A stretch of 26,836 nucleotides of DNA, taken from the NCBI GenBank assembly GCA_030632405.1, contig DAOVUU010000001.1, forward strand, positions 1 to 26,836, given 5' to 3'. A program made the translations under genes and the position numbers. This stretch comes from Desulfobulbaceae bacterium (GTDB lineage Bacteria > Desulfobacterota > Desulfobulbia > Desulfobulbales > Desulfocapsaceae). The notes beneath the pieces were generated by a model. That model made no database searches. It saw only the letters and a program-made list of their open reading frames with translations, and had not been told where the DNA came from. Positions 1 to 8,527 of this stretch are shown piece after piece (within the stretch, counting starts at the first letter, position 1; each line of letters starts with the position of its first letter).

Positions 1-366
1 AGATATTTCCCAGAAGACATTCCAACTGACGCCAGTGAGAGGTTTCTATCCGGTGAAATAATAAGAGAGAAGGTCTTTTTATTGACCGGTCAGGAAATTC
101 CTTATTCAACAGCGGTTCTTATTGATTCCTTCAAGGAGGATTTGGGGAAAAAACGTGTAACGATACATGCCAGCATAGTATTGGAAAAGAATTCTCAAAA
201 AGGGATTGTTATCGGGAAAAGTGGCAGGAAACTCAAAGCGATCGGAGTTGCTGCTCGAAAAGACATTGAACTCCTGCTGGGAGAAAAGGTAGTTCTTAAA
301 TTATGGGTTAAGGTAAAGAAAAACTGGTCTCAGAATGACCAGTTTCTGAAAGAACTTGGTTTCTAA
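1..366 (+). CDS. era: GTPase Era, C-terminal part (5' truncated by window edge)
   Basis: The frame is open from base 1 and ends in TAA at 364-366, so only the last 121 residues are present. Era is an essential GTPase that binds the 3' end of 16S rRNA and helps 30S subunit maturation. The G domain lies outside the window. What remains is the linker and the KH RNA-binding domain: the segment GIVIGKSGRKLKAIG (around residues 71-85 of this fragment) carries the GxxG loop typical of KH folds, and the tail LWVKVKKNWSQND followed by a short acidic-aromatic end is the classic Era C-terminus. The PEDIPTD and FLTGQEIPYS-like stretches before the KH domain also match Era. It converges with the minus-strand ctpA operon, with a 63 bp gap. 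Confidence 0.95.
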   Translation, partial: RYFPEDIPTDASERFLSGEIIREKVFLLTGQEIPYSTAVLIDSFKEDLGKKRVTIHASIVLEKNSQKGIVIGKSGRKLKAIGVAARKDIELLLGEKVVLKLWVKVKKNWSQNDQFLKELGF

Positions 367-429
367 TAGCTGCTCAGCCGGGTGATCTCAGGTGTATAGA
401 CGCATAAACGCCAGTAACTGCTTATTTTG

Positions 430-1743
430 TTATTTCACAGCCTTATATTCTGAAAAAAGATTGAGACTTTTAAGGATATTGAATGCACTTCGTAGTTGAT
501 TGTCCTCCAGCAGTCGTTTTTCCAACTCTGTATCTGTATTGTTCTTTTTTTCTTGCAGGGATTCTTCTGTCCCGGATAAGTGGTTCTCAAGGTCAATTTC
601 TTTAATAAACTTTCTCTGCCCTTTTTCTTTTTCAGGGGAAATGCAGGGGATAAAAGGCACCACTACGTCCGGTGTAATACCAAGAGCCTGGATGGAACGG
701 TCGTCCGGAGTATAATACCTGGCGGTCGTCATGCGTAACCCTGCTCCATCGGGGAGAGGTATTATTGTCTGCACAGAACCTTTGCCGAAGGTCTGAGTGC
801 CGACAATAATACCACGTTTATGAGCCTGGATGGCACCAGCTACTATTTCAGAAGCGCTGGCAGAACCTTCATTGACTAAAACCACGAGGGGGTATTTTTT
901 CTCTCCTGTTGCGTGGGCGTTGAATACTGTGTTCTGGTCATCTCTGCGTCCTTTTGTATACACTACAATGCCATCATCAAGAAAATAATCTGCAATGGCC
1001 ACTGCCCGGTTGAGAAGGCCACCGGGGTTACTGCGAAGATCGAGGATGAATCCGTTTATCGGGTACTCCTTTTTTAATTCCTGTAATTTGGTTTTAAAAT
1101 CTTTTGAGGTATGACTTTGAAAGTTTGTTATCCGTGCATAGATAAATCCTGGAGATAAAAATTCTGCTTTTACAGACTGCAGTGGTATAATTTCTCTACT
1201 AATTGTAAATTTTTTGAGATTTTCCCATCCTTCGCGATGGATGGAAATTGTGACCTCAGTTCCTTTCGGGCCCCTCAGTTGCTTTATTGCCTCATACGGC
1301 CCCATATTTTTAGTCTTTACACCGTTTATTTCTATGATGAGATCGTTTGCTTTTAAGCCGGCACGATCTGCAGGTGTGTCGGCAATGGGACTGATAATTG
1401 TGAGTAGGTCATTTTTTATTGTTACTTCAATACCGATACCAGAAAAAGAGCCCTGGGTCTCTTCCTGCAGTTCTTTGAAACCCTCAGGTTTCAGATAGGA
1501 GGAATGCGGGTCGAGGGAGAAAAGAAGACCCTGAATGGCACCGTTAATGACTTCTTCAGTTACAATTTCCTCTACGTAATTTTCCTGCAGCATCGAAAGG
1601 ACATTTGAAAATATTTCAAGTTGTTTATAGGTAGCCTCTCTCTGTTTTGAGGAAATTTCTGCTATGGCAAAATTGCAGAAAAAAGTTATAAAAAGAAAGG
1701 TGGTAAAAACAGTTTTATGAAAAATATGTAGGGTGGGAAACAT
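430..1743 (-). CDS. ctpA: C-terminal processing peptidase (S41 family, CtpA/Prc-like)
   Basis: A 437-residue periplasmic serine protease that trims proteins from their C-terminus, often cell-wall hydrolases or their adaptors. Residues 1-28 form a signal peptide (hydrophobic core then AIA). Residues about 90-180 are a PDZ domain (GIGIEVTI, GLKANDLIIEING). The peptidase core follows, with LDLRSNPGG at 235-242. By spacing against E. coli Prc (S452/K477/Q481) the nucleophile is S296 in GSASASE, the general base K321 in FGKGSVQ, with Q325 behind it. A charged, low-complexity tail covers residues 370-437. It is the last gene of a minus-strand operon after envC (57 bp gap), so it probably acts on division-site peptidoglycan hydrolases or their regulators; that role is inferred from the context. 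Confidence 0.93.
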   Translation of the reverse strand: MFPTLHIFHKTVFTTFLFITFFCNFAIAEISSKQREATYKQLEIFSNVLSMLQENYVEEIVTEEVINGAIQGLLFSLDPHSSYLKPEGFKELQEETQGSFSGIGIEVTIKNDLLTIISPIADTPADRAGLKANDLIIEINGVKTKNMGPYEAIKQLRGPKGTEVTISIHREGWENLKKFTISREIIPLQSVKAEFLSPGFIYARITNFQSHTSKDFKTKLQELKKEYPINGFILDLRSNPGGLLNRAVAIADYFLDDGIVVYTKGRRDDQNTVFNAHATGEKKYPLVVLVNEGSASASEIVAGAIQAHKRGIIVGTQTFGKGSVQTIIPLPDGAGLRMTTARYYTPDDRSIQALGITPDVVVPFIPCISPEKEKGQRKFIKEIDLENHLSGTEESLQEKKNNTDTELEKRLLEDNQLRSAFNILKSLNLFSEYKAVK

Positions 1744-1800
1744 GGTATCCTTAATAAAAATGGGTCATTTAGTATAAAAATAAAAGTTTAAGCTAAGTGT

Positions 1801-3033
1801 TCAATTGGATAGCTCTTCGGGTAAAGATAACCTGTTCGGGTCAAGCCATAAAATAGGATTTAACGGATTTTTACCGTGCCGGATTTCAAAATAAAGCCCC
1901 CCTTCAAAAAGAGTGGCTGCATCTCCCATGATCCCAATCAAACTCGCCTCTTTTACACTGTCCCCCTGGTGGATAAGGAGTTTTTCAATCCTTGAGGTTA
2001 CAGAATAGTACTGATATCCATGGTGTATTATAACAGTATTACCATAGCCACGTAAATATCCAGAAAAAAGTACTGATCCTTCACCAATCGCCTTAATTTT
2101 TGTGCCGTCAGCAGCTTCCAGTGTTATACCAGGTGATTTTCGCGCTATCCCAAGTTTGTTCGTATTTTTTTCCTGGAAAAGAGTGACAATTACTCCGTCT
2201 ACCGGTGGTGGCAGCCTTCCCTTATTGCTGGAAAACCTATATTTCTGGGTATTTGTTTTATTTTTCAGGGCAACGAGTGCGTTTGAGAGTGCATCGGACA
2301 CCTGTTCCATCTCAATTATTGCCTGCTTATGCAGTTTGGTCTGGGTTCTAATATGGGTAAGGAGAGCTTTTTTTTCCTCTGTGGTTTTAATAATTTCTTT
2401 TTTTCCCTTCATCGCATGGTCCATAAAATCCTGAAGTACAGACTCTTGAAGTGTGAGTGCTTTTTTTGTTCTTTCAAGATTATCGATGGTTTTTTTATAG
2501 ACTCCGATTACGTTTTGATCATACTTGAGCATCTCGTTATATGCGTCGTGGAATTGGAGCAGCTCGGGGAGAGCTTTTGTTGAGAAGGTGACATTTAAGA
2601 GTCCGATATTTCCCATTGTGTAATAAGCTTTAATCCTTTTACCCAGATGGCTTGAAGCATTATTTTTTTCTGAACGAATTACATTTAGTTTTGAAGTCTC
2701 TTTATTAATCAAAGCATGCTGCTGAACAATCTGTTCTTCATATTTGGTAAGTTTAACTTGCTGTTCTGCCCGTTTTTTGTCCAGGATTTCAAGCTCGAGT
2801 AGAAGGTTTCTTTCCTGGTTTTCAGCTTTTTGTATACTGTTTTCCTGATTACTAATGCCCTGTTGAATTCGAAGAAGTTTAATCCGGAATTCGGTGATTT
2901 CCCGATCAGAACTGCTTTTATTTTCAAGGCAATAAGAGGGTGAGGCAAAAAACAGGGAGAGAACAAAGAGTGGAAACAGCACCATACCTGTCAAAATAAA
3001 AAATGAATTCAAAGAGGATAAACTGAATCTCAT
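1801..3033 (-). CDS. envC: EnvC-type murein hydrolase activator (coiled coil + degenerate LytM)
   Basis: A secreted protein of about 410 residues. I place the start at the ATG at 3031-3033 because a signal peptide follows (hydrophobic core about residues 10-30, ending near SPSYCLE); a longer frame to 3213 would overlap ftsX by 154 bp. A long coiled coil covers about residues 40-260, then a LytM/M23 domain about 275-395. The zinc site is degenerate: the usual LHFE is LYFEIRHG and the HxxxD-type ligand region reads TLFQEKN, as in E. coli EnvC, which does not cleave peptidoglycan itself but switches on amidases when FtsEX hydrolyses ATP. It lies directly downstream of ftsX (26 bp), with a weak ribosome binding site that suggests translational coupling. 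Confidence 0.88.
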   Translation of the reverse strand: MRFSLSSLNSFFILTGMVLFPLFVLSLFFASPSYCLENKSSSDREITEFRIKLLRIQQGISNQENSIQKAENQERNLLLELEILDKKRAEQQVKLTKYEEQIVQQHALINKETSKLNVIRSEKNNASSHLGKRIKAYYTMGNIGLLNVTFSTKALPELLQFHDAYNEMLKYDQNVIGVYKKTIDNLERTKKALTLQESVLQDFMDHAMKGKKEIIKTTEEKKALLTHIRTQTKLHKQAIIEMEQVSDALSNALVALKNKTNTQKYRFSSNKGRLPPPVDGVIVTLFQEKNTNKLGIARKSPGITLEAADGTKIKAIGEGSVLFSGYLRGYGNTVIIHHGYQYYSVTSRIEKLLIHQGDSVKEASLIGIMGDAATLFEGGLYFEIRHGKNPLNPILWLDPNRLSLPEELSN

Positions 3034-3059
3034 AGGCTGATATCTGTCAAAGAGGGAGA

Positions 3060-3947
3060 TCAGATGCGGAGAAATTTCTGCATTGTTGAGAAACTCCCAA
3101 GCGTGCAGAGAAGAATCGAGACTCCAATAATAGTTATGCTTATAACCGGTGGAAAAAAAGAAAACTGGAACATGTTCAGAAAGCCGGGGCCGGAAAAATG
3201 TAATTTGATCCATTGAAAAAGTAAATAAAGAGAGGCAATGCCCAGAGTTGACCCGAGAATACCCTGCAGGAGCCCTTCGAGGAGAAAAGGTACCCGGATA
3301 TAATTATTTGTGGCACCTACAAGTTTTAGAAGTTCAAGTTCAGCCTGCCTGTTGAGAATAGTAAGTCGTATTGTGTAGGCAACCATAAATATGGTTGTCA
3401 TGATAAGCAGGGTTCCGCTGAGAAGCATTACTATGGAAAGGAGTTTGGTGAAATAATAAAATTTTTCTATCCATTCATGGCCATACTGCACCTTCAATAC
3501 ACCTGGTAGTTTAGCAAGGTAAGCTGAAAAAAATTTAACTTGATTGAGGTTTCTTAGACTTTTCAGAGGTATTACTTCGATCGAAGGCGGCAGAAAATCT
3601 CCTGGCAGGTCATCGAGTACATCCTGGTTCTGACCCAGTTGTTTACCAAATCGCTGATAAGCATCTGCGCGGGAAATAAAGGTTATTTTCTCAACTTCAT
3701 CAAATGTAGTTATTTTTTTTATGTATTGTTGTTGCAACTCAGGTCCTGGCTCTTCCTCAAGGTACACAATGAGGCTGAGGTCGTCGCCAAGCCTGTCCCC
3801 CCATTTGAGCATGTTGGTATAGACCAGATAGAAGAATGCAAATATGAGAACTGAAAGAGTGACTGTCAGTAAGGTCATCAGCTGAGAGCCCCAGGTCTGG
3901 CGGAGATTACGACCAACCTGTCGGAAAACTGTAAACCAGAAACTCAT
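3060..3947 (-). CDS. ftsX: Cell-division ABC transporter-like permease FtsX
   Basis: A 295-residue membrane protein with the FtsX plan: a short cytoplasmic N-terminus (residues 1-20), TM1 at about 22-43, a periplasmic domain of about 120 residues, then three TM helices near 168-195, 220-243 and 265-288. The segment LNRQAELELLKLVGAT (about 197-212) is the cytoplasmic coupling region typical of this family. With FtsE it forms a divisome complex that transmits ATP hydrolysis to the periplasmic activator EnvC, whose gene comes next. Its ATG overlaps the ftsE stop by 4 bp (ATGA), so the two are translationally coupled. The length and topology are normal. Confidence 0.93.
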   Translation of the reverse strand: MSFWFTVFRQVGRNLRQTWGSQLMTLLTVTLSVLIFAFFYLVYTNMLKWGDRLGDDLSLIVYLEEEPGPELQQQYIKKITTFDEVEKITFISRADAYQRFGKQLGQNQDVLDDLPGDFLPPSIEVIPLKSLRNLNQVKFFSAYLAKLPGVLKVQYGHEWIEKFYYFTKLLSIVMLLSGTLLIMTTIFMVAYTIRLTILNRQAELELLKLVGATNNYIRVPFLLEGLLQGILGSTLGIASLYLLFQWIKLHFSGPGFLNMFQFSFFPPVISITIIGVSILLCTLGSFSTMQKFLRI

Positions 3948-4651
3948 GTGCCGTTGCCTCTGCTCACTGAAAGAATACTTCCCTTTTGAAGTTCCATAAT
4001 TCTATGTGAGGTATGTCTGAAAATAGTGTCGTCATGAGTGGCAATGACTACGGTGGCTCCAGCCTTATTACATTTCATCAGGAGTTTCATTACCTTTTCA
4101 GTTGTAGCAGCGTCGAGATTACCGGTAGGTTCATCTACCAGTATCATAGTTGGTGAATTGGCAATGGCTCTGGCAAGTGTCACTCTCTGTTGTTCACCCC
4201 GGGAGAGGTCACCTGTTATTTTGTTATGTTTGTCTGTGAGATCAAGTTGTGCAAGAAGATCTTTTACCCTCTTCCGGATCATCTGTGGTTTCTTATAGGA
4301 TACCTCCATAGAGATGGCTACGTTTTCTGCAGCTGTACGATCTGTAAGAAGCTTGAAATCCTGATAAGCCACGCCGATTTTCTGGCGCAGCCGGGCCAGT
4401 TTGTAGCCTTTCAGTTGATGGATGGGGGCCCCTCCAATTTCTATTAGGCCGGTAGTGGGTTGTTCCATACTGCTGATGAGTTTTAATAAAGTCGTTTTTC
4501 CGGCACCACTCATACCAATAATAAAGAACATTTCACCATTGGCTATAGAAATGGAAATATCATTTAAGGCCTTGACGTCCTTGGAATAAACCTTGGATGC
4601 CTTAATCATTTCAATCATGATTTCTGATGATTGAGTTGGGTTCGTGTTCAT
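3944..4651 (-). CDS. ftsE: Cell-division ATP-binding protein FtsE
   Basis: A 235-residue ABC ATPase. Visible motifs: Walker A GMSGAGKT (46-53), Q-loop Q97, signature LSRGEQQ (149-155, where the common second Gly is Arg), Walker B MILVDEP (169-175) and switch His206. It powers FtsX to activate EnvC-dependent septal peptidoglycan hydrolysis. Neither possible start has a strong Shine-Dalgarno: the ATG at 4651 gives 235 residues, the ATG at 4618 gives 224 and would remove an unconserved 11-residue lead. It is the first gene of the ftsE-ftsX-envC-ctpA operon; the promoter should lie in 4652-4800. Confidence 0.94.
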   Translation of the reverse strand: MNTNPTQSSEIMIEMIKASKVYSKDVKALNDISISIANGEMFFIIGMSGAGKTTLLKLISSMEQPTTGLIEIGGAPIHQLKGYKLARLRQKIGVAYQDFKLLTDRTAAENVAISMEVSYKKPQMIRKRVKDLLAQLDLTDKHNKITGDLSRGEQQRVTLARAIANSPTMILVDEPTGNLDAATTEKVMKLLMKCNKAGATVVIATHDDTIFRHTSHRIMELQKGSILSVSRGNGT

Positions 4652-4781
4652 TTATTGTGTTTTTGAGTGTATTTCTGTGAAAATTATCAGACCTTCACTT
4701 CCTTTCGATTTTAATCCAGAGTGATTCGGCAGCTTATTTCTAACCTTGATAACAGGAAGCGGATAAGTAGCATAGCTCCAG

Positions 4782-4838
4782 GCTATCTATGGCTTCCGAT
4801 AAGTGTAGACATCGAGTGACCTTTTTACGAGTTTGTCA
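4782..4838. repeat. 57 bp dispersed repeat, copy A
   Basis: Aligns without gaps to 17421-17477 with roughly 85% identity by eye. The shared core includes TCGAGTGACCTTTTT and CCGATAAG. The right end, CTTTTTACGAG, resembles the reverse complement of the GTCGTAAAAAG motif found at several gene ends in this window, so it is probably one arm of the same repeat family. It is not inside a gene. Confidence 0.7.
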
Positions 4839-5089
4839 TATGACTATCAAGACAGATTAAATGAAACAGCAAAAATATATAATATTCCAAGGATAAACGC
4901 AATGGATCAGATTGCTTATTACTCCTTACATAAAAATAATAAATATGAATGTTCTCTCCAGGCCAATCCGGTTCTCTCTAGCAGAGTCTAAAATGTGCCT
5001 GAAGTTAGCGAAGCGGTTGATATTCAGCAGTTGTTATCCATACTGATTGATATTTAACCGGAGACTCCTGTGTTAAATTCGATTTTACC

Positions 5090-5117
5090 TTGCAACTTGG
5101 TTAGCAGTTGTTATTTT
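5090..5117 (+). promoter_or_regulatory. Candidate sigma70-type promoter for ileS
   Basis: TTGCAA (5090-5095) and TATTTT (5112-5117) are separated by 16 bp, about 100 bp ahead of the ileS ATG. Match quality is modest and AT-rich DNA gives many such hits, so this is only a candidate. Confidence 0.25.
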
Positions 5118-5215
5118 TGTAAACTTTATGGTGAGAAGAAGTTACTTGGAATATGAATGGATTGGCAACCACATATTTTATCCCATGCCAATTTAAGAAT
5201 ATAAAGGAGAAGATC

Positions 5216-8032
5216 ATGGATTATAGGGAAACCCTTAATCTACCCCGGACAAATTTTAAGATGAAGGCAAATCTTTCCCAGAAGGAACCGATGGCACTTA
5301 AGCGGTGGGGTAAAGAAGATCTGTACGGACAATTACAAGAAGAAGCCTTGGGAAAACCTCGTTTCATACTTCATGACGGACCTCCTTACGCAAATGGAAA
5401 CATTCATTTGGGCACAGCCTTTAATAAGATTTTAAAGGATATCATTCTGAGATCAAAAAGAATGGCCGGGTTTAACGCACCGTATATCCCCGGGTGGGAT
5501 TGCCATGGGCTGCCGATTGAGCATAATGTTGATAAAGAACTGGGGGAGAAAAAGAACACGATTCCTATACTATCCAAAAGAAAAGCCTGTCGCAGTTATG
5601 CAGAAAAATGGATCAAAATTCAGAAAAAAGAGTTTGAGCGGCTTGGAGTGCTTGGGGACTGGGACGAGCCATATCTGACCATTAATCACTCATATGAGGC
5701 AATAATTGCCGGGGAGTTTAATAAATTCCTCCTGTCAGATTCGGTTATCAGAAATAAAAAACCTGTTTACTGGTGTGCCACATGTACTACAGCACTTGCC
5801 GAGGCGGAAGTTGAATATCATGATCATACCTCCCCCTCTATCTACGTTAAATTTAAAATAGAGGAAGATTTTTCGGATATACACAGTTCGCTTGGGGGTG
5901 ATAATCTCTATGTTGTTATCTGGACGACAACTCCATGGACACTTCCCGCAAATCTGGCTGTCGCTTTGCACCCCGATTTTGTCTATGCTGCGGTAGAAGT
6001 CGGTGGTGATATATGGATTCTTGCTGAGGATCTAGTGGAAAAGGTGATGGAGGAAACAGGGACAGAAGACTATACAATCAAGGCAACATTTTCCTCCCAT
6101 GGTCTGGAAAATCGAAAATGCCGACATCCCTTTATGGATCGTGATTCACTCTTTGTACTTGCAGACTACGTTACGACGGATGCGGGTACAGGATGTGTAC
6201 ATACCGCACCCGGTCATGGTGCAGATGATTATATTACAGGTCTGAAATATGGTCTGGATGTTCTTTCCCCACTTGATGACGAAGGTGTATATACTGCAGA
6301 AGCAGGTCCATACCAGGGCAGGAAAGTTCCGAGTGTGAACTCGGATATTAACCGTGATATGGCAAACACTGGTGCGCTGATTCATGAGAGCGCACTGCAC
6401 CACAGCTACCCGCATTGCTGGAGATGTAAAAAACCTGTCATGTACAGGGCAACCCCCCAGTGGTTCATCTCGATGGAGAATAATCAGTTACGGAGTAAAG
6501 CTCTTGAAGCAATTGAGCAGGTTAAGTGGACTCCGGAGTGGGGTATGCAGAGGATTTATTCGATGGTTGAAGGGCGCCCGGACTGGTGTCTTTCACGACA
6601 GAGAAGCTGGGGTGTTCCTATTACCGTCATAAGCTGTAAAAGCTGTGGTGAAGTGGTAAAGAGCAAAGCCCTTGTTGAAAGGATTGATGAACTGTTCCTC
6701 AAAGAAGGGGCAGATGCCTGGTTCAGCCATGAAGTTGCAGATTTTCTCGAAGAGAATACTCAGTGTGCTCAATGTGGAGGGACTGATTTTATAAAAGAAG
6801 AAGACATTCTTGATGTATGGTTTGATTCCGGAGTCAGTCATGCCGCCGTATGTGAGGCGCGTACAGAACTGGAGTCTCCTGCTGATCTCTACCTTGAGGG
6901 AAGTGATCAGCATCGCGGCTGGTTCCAGAGTTCATTGTTGACATCAACAGGAACCCGGGGCCGTGCACCGTTTAAAGGTGTTTTAACCCACGGTTATGTA
7001 GTGGATGGTCAGGGTAAGAAAATGTCTAAATCCGTGGGAAATGTTGTTGCCCCCGGGGAAGTGATAGAAAAGTATGGTGCGGAGATTCTCAGGCTCTGGG
7101 TATCGAGTGAAGATTATCGTGACGACATTAAGGTCTCGGATGAGATATTAAAACAGGTGTCTGATTCTTACAGAAAAATTCGCAATACGATACGATATAT
7201 GCTGGGGAATCTGGGCGATTTTGATGCGAATAAGGACAGTGTTGCTTCTGGTGACCTCCCTGAATTGGATCGATGGGCACTGGCAAAGTTTGAACAATTC
7301 AGATTGAAGGTCGAAAGAGGGTATGAAAAGTATGAATTTCATTCTATCTATCAGGGGTTGAACTATTTTTGCGGTACCACAATGAGCTCATTTTATCTCG
7401 ATATCCTGAAAGATCGACTGTACGTTTCCGGAACTGACTCGTATCTTCGCAGATCCGCCCAGACTGTACTTTATACAATACTCGATGGACTGCTTCGACT
7501 CTTATCTCCGATTCTCTGTTTCACTGCCGAAGAGGCGTGGAATTATCTCCATTCGGTTGAGCAAAAGGATCCCTTGCGTAATGGTATTTTCTTTACCGAT
7601 TTTCCTCTCTCAATTGATGTATTTGGATGTGATGAGAAGATGATGGAAAAATGGGATCGGCTTATAAAAGTCCGTTCTGAAATAACTAAAGCCCTTGAAA
7701 TAGCACGTCGGGATAAGATCATTGGACATTCGCTTGAAGCCGATGTCTTTGTTAAAACAGAAGGTGACCTTACTGTTTTTATGGAGACGGAATGGGATAC
7801 TGTAAAAGAGATTTCTATCATTTCCGAGCTTTCTCATCTGATTGAGAAGAACGAAGAGGATGAAACGCTTTTTAAGAGTGAAGAAATTAATGGGTTTACT
7901 ATTCAGGTTCAGGCTGCCGAGGGGAGCAAATGTGAGAGGTGCTGGATTCGTTCCACCTCAGTAGGAGAAAACAGATCACATCCGGCGATTTGTGATCGGT
8001 GCGGTGATGTAGTTGCCGGTATGGATTCCTAG
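5216..8032 (+). CDS. ileS: Isoleucyl-tRNA synthetase
   Basis: A 938-residue class I synthetase that charges tRNA-Ile. I start at the ATG at 5216 because it follows AAGGAG (5203-5208) and gives MDYRETLNLP, the usual IleRS N-terminus. The ATP-binding HIGH motif reads H64-L-G-T67, with Thr in place of the last His. Other landmarks are GWDCHGLPIE, the CP1 editing domain (TTPWTLPANLA and TAPGHGADDY), KMSKS at 602-606, and a C-terminal zinc finger with C906, C909, C926 and C929. This is the bacterial type with C-terminal zinc site. lspA follows after 14 bp, the common ileS-lspA pairing in Gram-negatives. Confidence 0.96.
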   Translation: MDYRETLNLPRTNFKMKANLSQKEPMALKRWGKEDLYGQLQEEALGKPRFILHDGPPYANGNIHLGTAFNKILKDIILRSKRMAGFNAPYIPGWDCHGLPIEHNVDKELGEKKNTIPILSKRKACRSYAEKWIKIQKKEFERLGVLGDWDEPYLTINHSYEAIIAGEFNKFLLSDSVIRNKKPVYWCATCTTALAEAEVEYHDHTSPSIYVKFKIEEDFSDIHSSLGGDNLYVVIWTTTPWTLPANLAVALHPDFVYAAVEVGGDIWILAEDLVEKVMEETGTEDYTIKATFSSHGLENRKCRHPFMDRDSLFVLADYVTTDAGTGCVHTAPGHGADDYITGLKYGLDVLSPLDDEGVYTAEAGPYQGRKVPSVNSDINRDMANTGALIHESALHHSYPHCWRCKKPVMYRATPQWFISMENNQLRSKALEAIEQVKWTPEWGMQRIYSMVEGRPDWCLSRQRSWGVPITVISCKSCGEVVKSKALVERIDELFLKEGADAWFSHEVADFLEENTQCAQCGGTDFIKEEDILDVWFDSGVSHAAVCEARTELESPADLYLEGSDQHRGWFQSSLLTSTGTRGRAPFKGVLTHGYVVDGQGKKMSKSVGNVVAPGEVIEKYGAEILRLWVSSEDYRDDIKVSDEILKQVSDSYRKIRNTIRYMLGNLGDFDANKDSVASGDLPELDRWALAKFEQFRLKVERGYEKYEFHSIYQGLNYFCGTTMSSFYLDILKDRLYVSGTDSYLRRSAQTVLYTILDGLLRLLSPILCFTAEEAWNYLHSVEQKDPLRNGIFFTDFPLSIDVFGCDEKMMEKWDRLIKVRSEITKALEIARRDKIIGHSLEADVFVKTEGDLTVFMETEWDTVKEISIISELSHLIEKNEEDETLFKSEEINGFTIQVQAAEGSKCERCWIRSTSVGENRSHPAICDRCGDVVAGMDS

Positions 8033-8046
8033 GACAGAAACTGTAA

Positions 8047-8517
8047 ATGCCCTATTTTATTGTTTTAGCTGTTGCTGTTTTTTTTGACCAGTTGACCAAG
8101 GCCTGGGTGCTGGGCTCTTTTCAACTCTTTGAGTCGAAAGAGGTGATACCCGGGCTGTTTAACCTGGTATATGTCACTAACACCGGGGCTGCATTTAGTT
8201 TGCTCGCGGATGTTAACTCTCCCTGGACCCACTATTTTTTCTTAGGGATTGGGGCTGTCGCAGTTGTCGGGCTGACTATTGCCTGGTTCAGGATGAGAGC
8301 CGAGAGCAGGCTATATGGTATCGCTCTCGGGTTAATTTGTGGAGGGGCAATTGGAAATTTGATAGACAGACTGAGATTTGGGTCGGTTGTTGATTTTCTT
8401 GATTTCCATATAAAGGGGCACCATTGGCCGGCTTTTAACATTGCTGACTCAGCCATTTGTATAGGCGCCGGTTTATTTCTTATCGTAAATATTTTGCAGG
8501 AACGTAAATTAAAATGA
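8047..8517 (+). CDS. lspA: Lipoprotein signal peptidase (signal peptidase II)
   Basis: A 156-residue inner-membrane aspartyl protease that removes the signal peptide from lipidated prolipoproteins. Four TM helices are visible (about 2-20, 62-81, 90-106 and 132-150). Family motifs are present in order: DQLTK (14-18), NTGAAFS (45-51), GGAIGNLIDR (99-108, catalytic D107), VVDFLDF (114-120) and FNIADSAI (130-137, catalytic D134). The two Asp are 27 residues apart as in E. coli LspA. The ribosome binding site is weak; translation may be coupled to ileS 14 bp upstream. Its stop codon overlaps the Shine-Dalgarno of fabD. Confidence 0.95.
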   Translation: MPYFIVLAVAVFFDQLTKAWVLGSFQLFESKEVIPGLFNLVYVTNTGAAFSLLADVNSPWTHYFFLGIGAVAVVGLTIAWFRMRAESRLYGIALGLICGGAIGNLIDRLRFGSVVDFLDFHIKGHHWPAFNIADSAICIGAGLFLIVNILQERKLK

Positions 8518-8527
8518 GGTACAATTG

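Larger units (their letters stand above)
4652..5215. other. Divergent intergenic region between ftsE and ileS
   Basis: This AT-rich stretch of 564 bp holds no credible gene. It must contain the outward promoters for ftsE (leftward) and ileS (rightward). It contains one copy of a 57 bp dispersed repeat (4782-4838) and a 12 bp direct repeat AGCAGTTGTTAT at 5026-5037 and 5103-5114. No T-box consensus is seen ahead of ileS. In-frame codons upstream of the chosen ileS start (from 5153) look unconserved and are not counted as coding. Confidence 0.6.

Noticed and set aside
367..429. Terminator between era and ctpA
   Set aside because: No convincing stem followed by a T-run on either strand in this 63 bp gap.
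3034..3213. N-terminal extension of EnvC
   Set aside because: It overlaps ftsX by 154 bp and places the signal peptide 60 residues inside the protein; the ATG at 3033 fits better.
5153..5215. Earlier in-frame start for IleRS
   Set aside because: The 21 extra residues are unlike IleRS N-termini, and AAGGAG sits correctly before the ATG at 5216.
4652..5215. T-box riboswitch before ileS
   Set aside because: No AGGGTGGNACCGCG-like box and no following terminator were seen.
5735..7837. Several minus-strand open frames opposite ileS
   Set aside because: They mirror conserved ileS coding sequence, have no ribosome binding sites and no protein-like composition.
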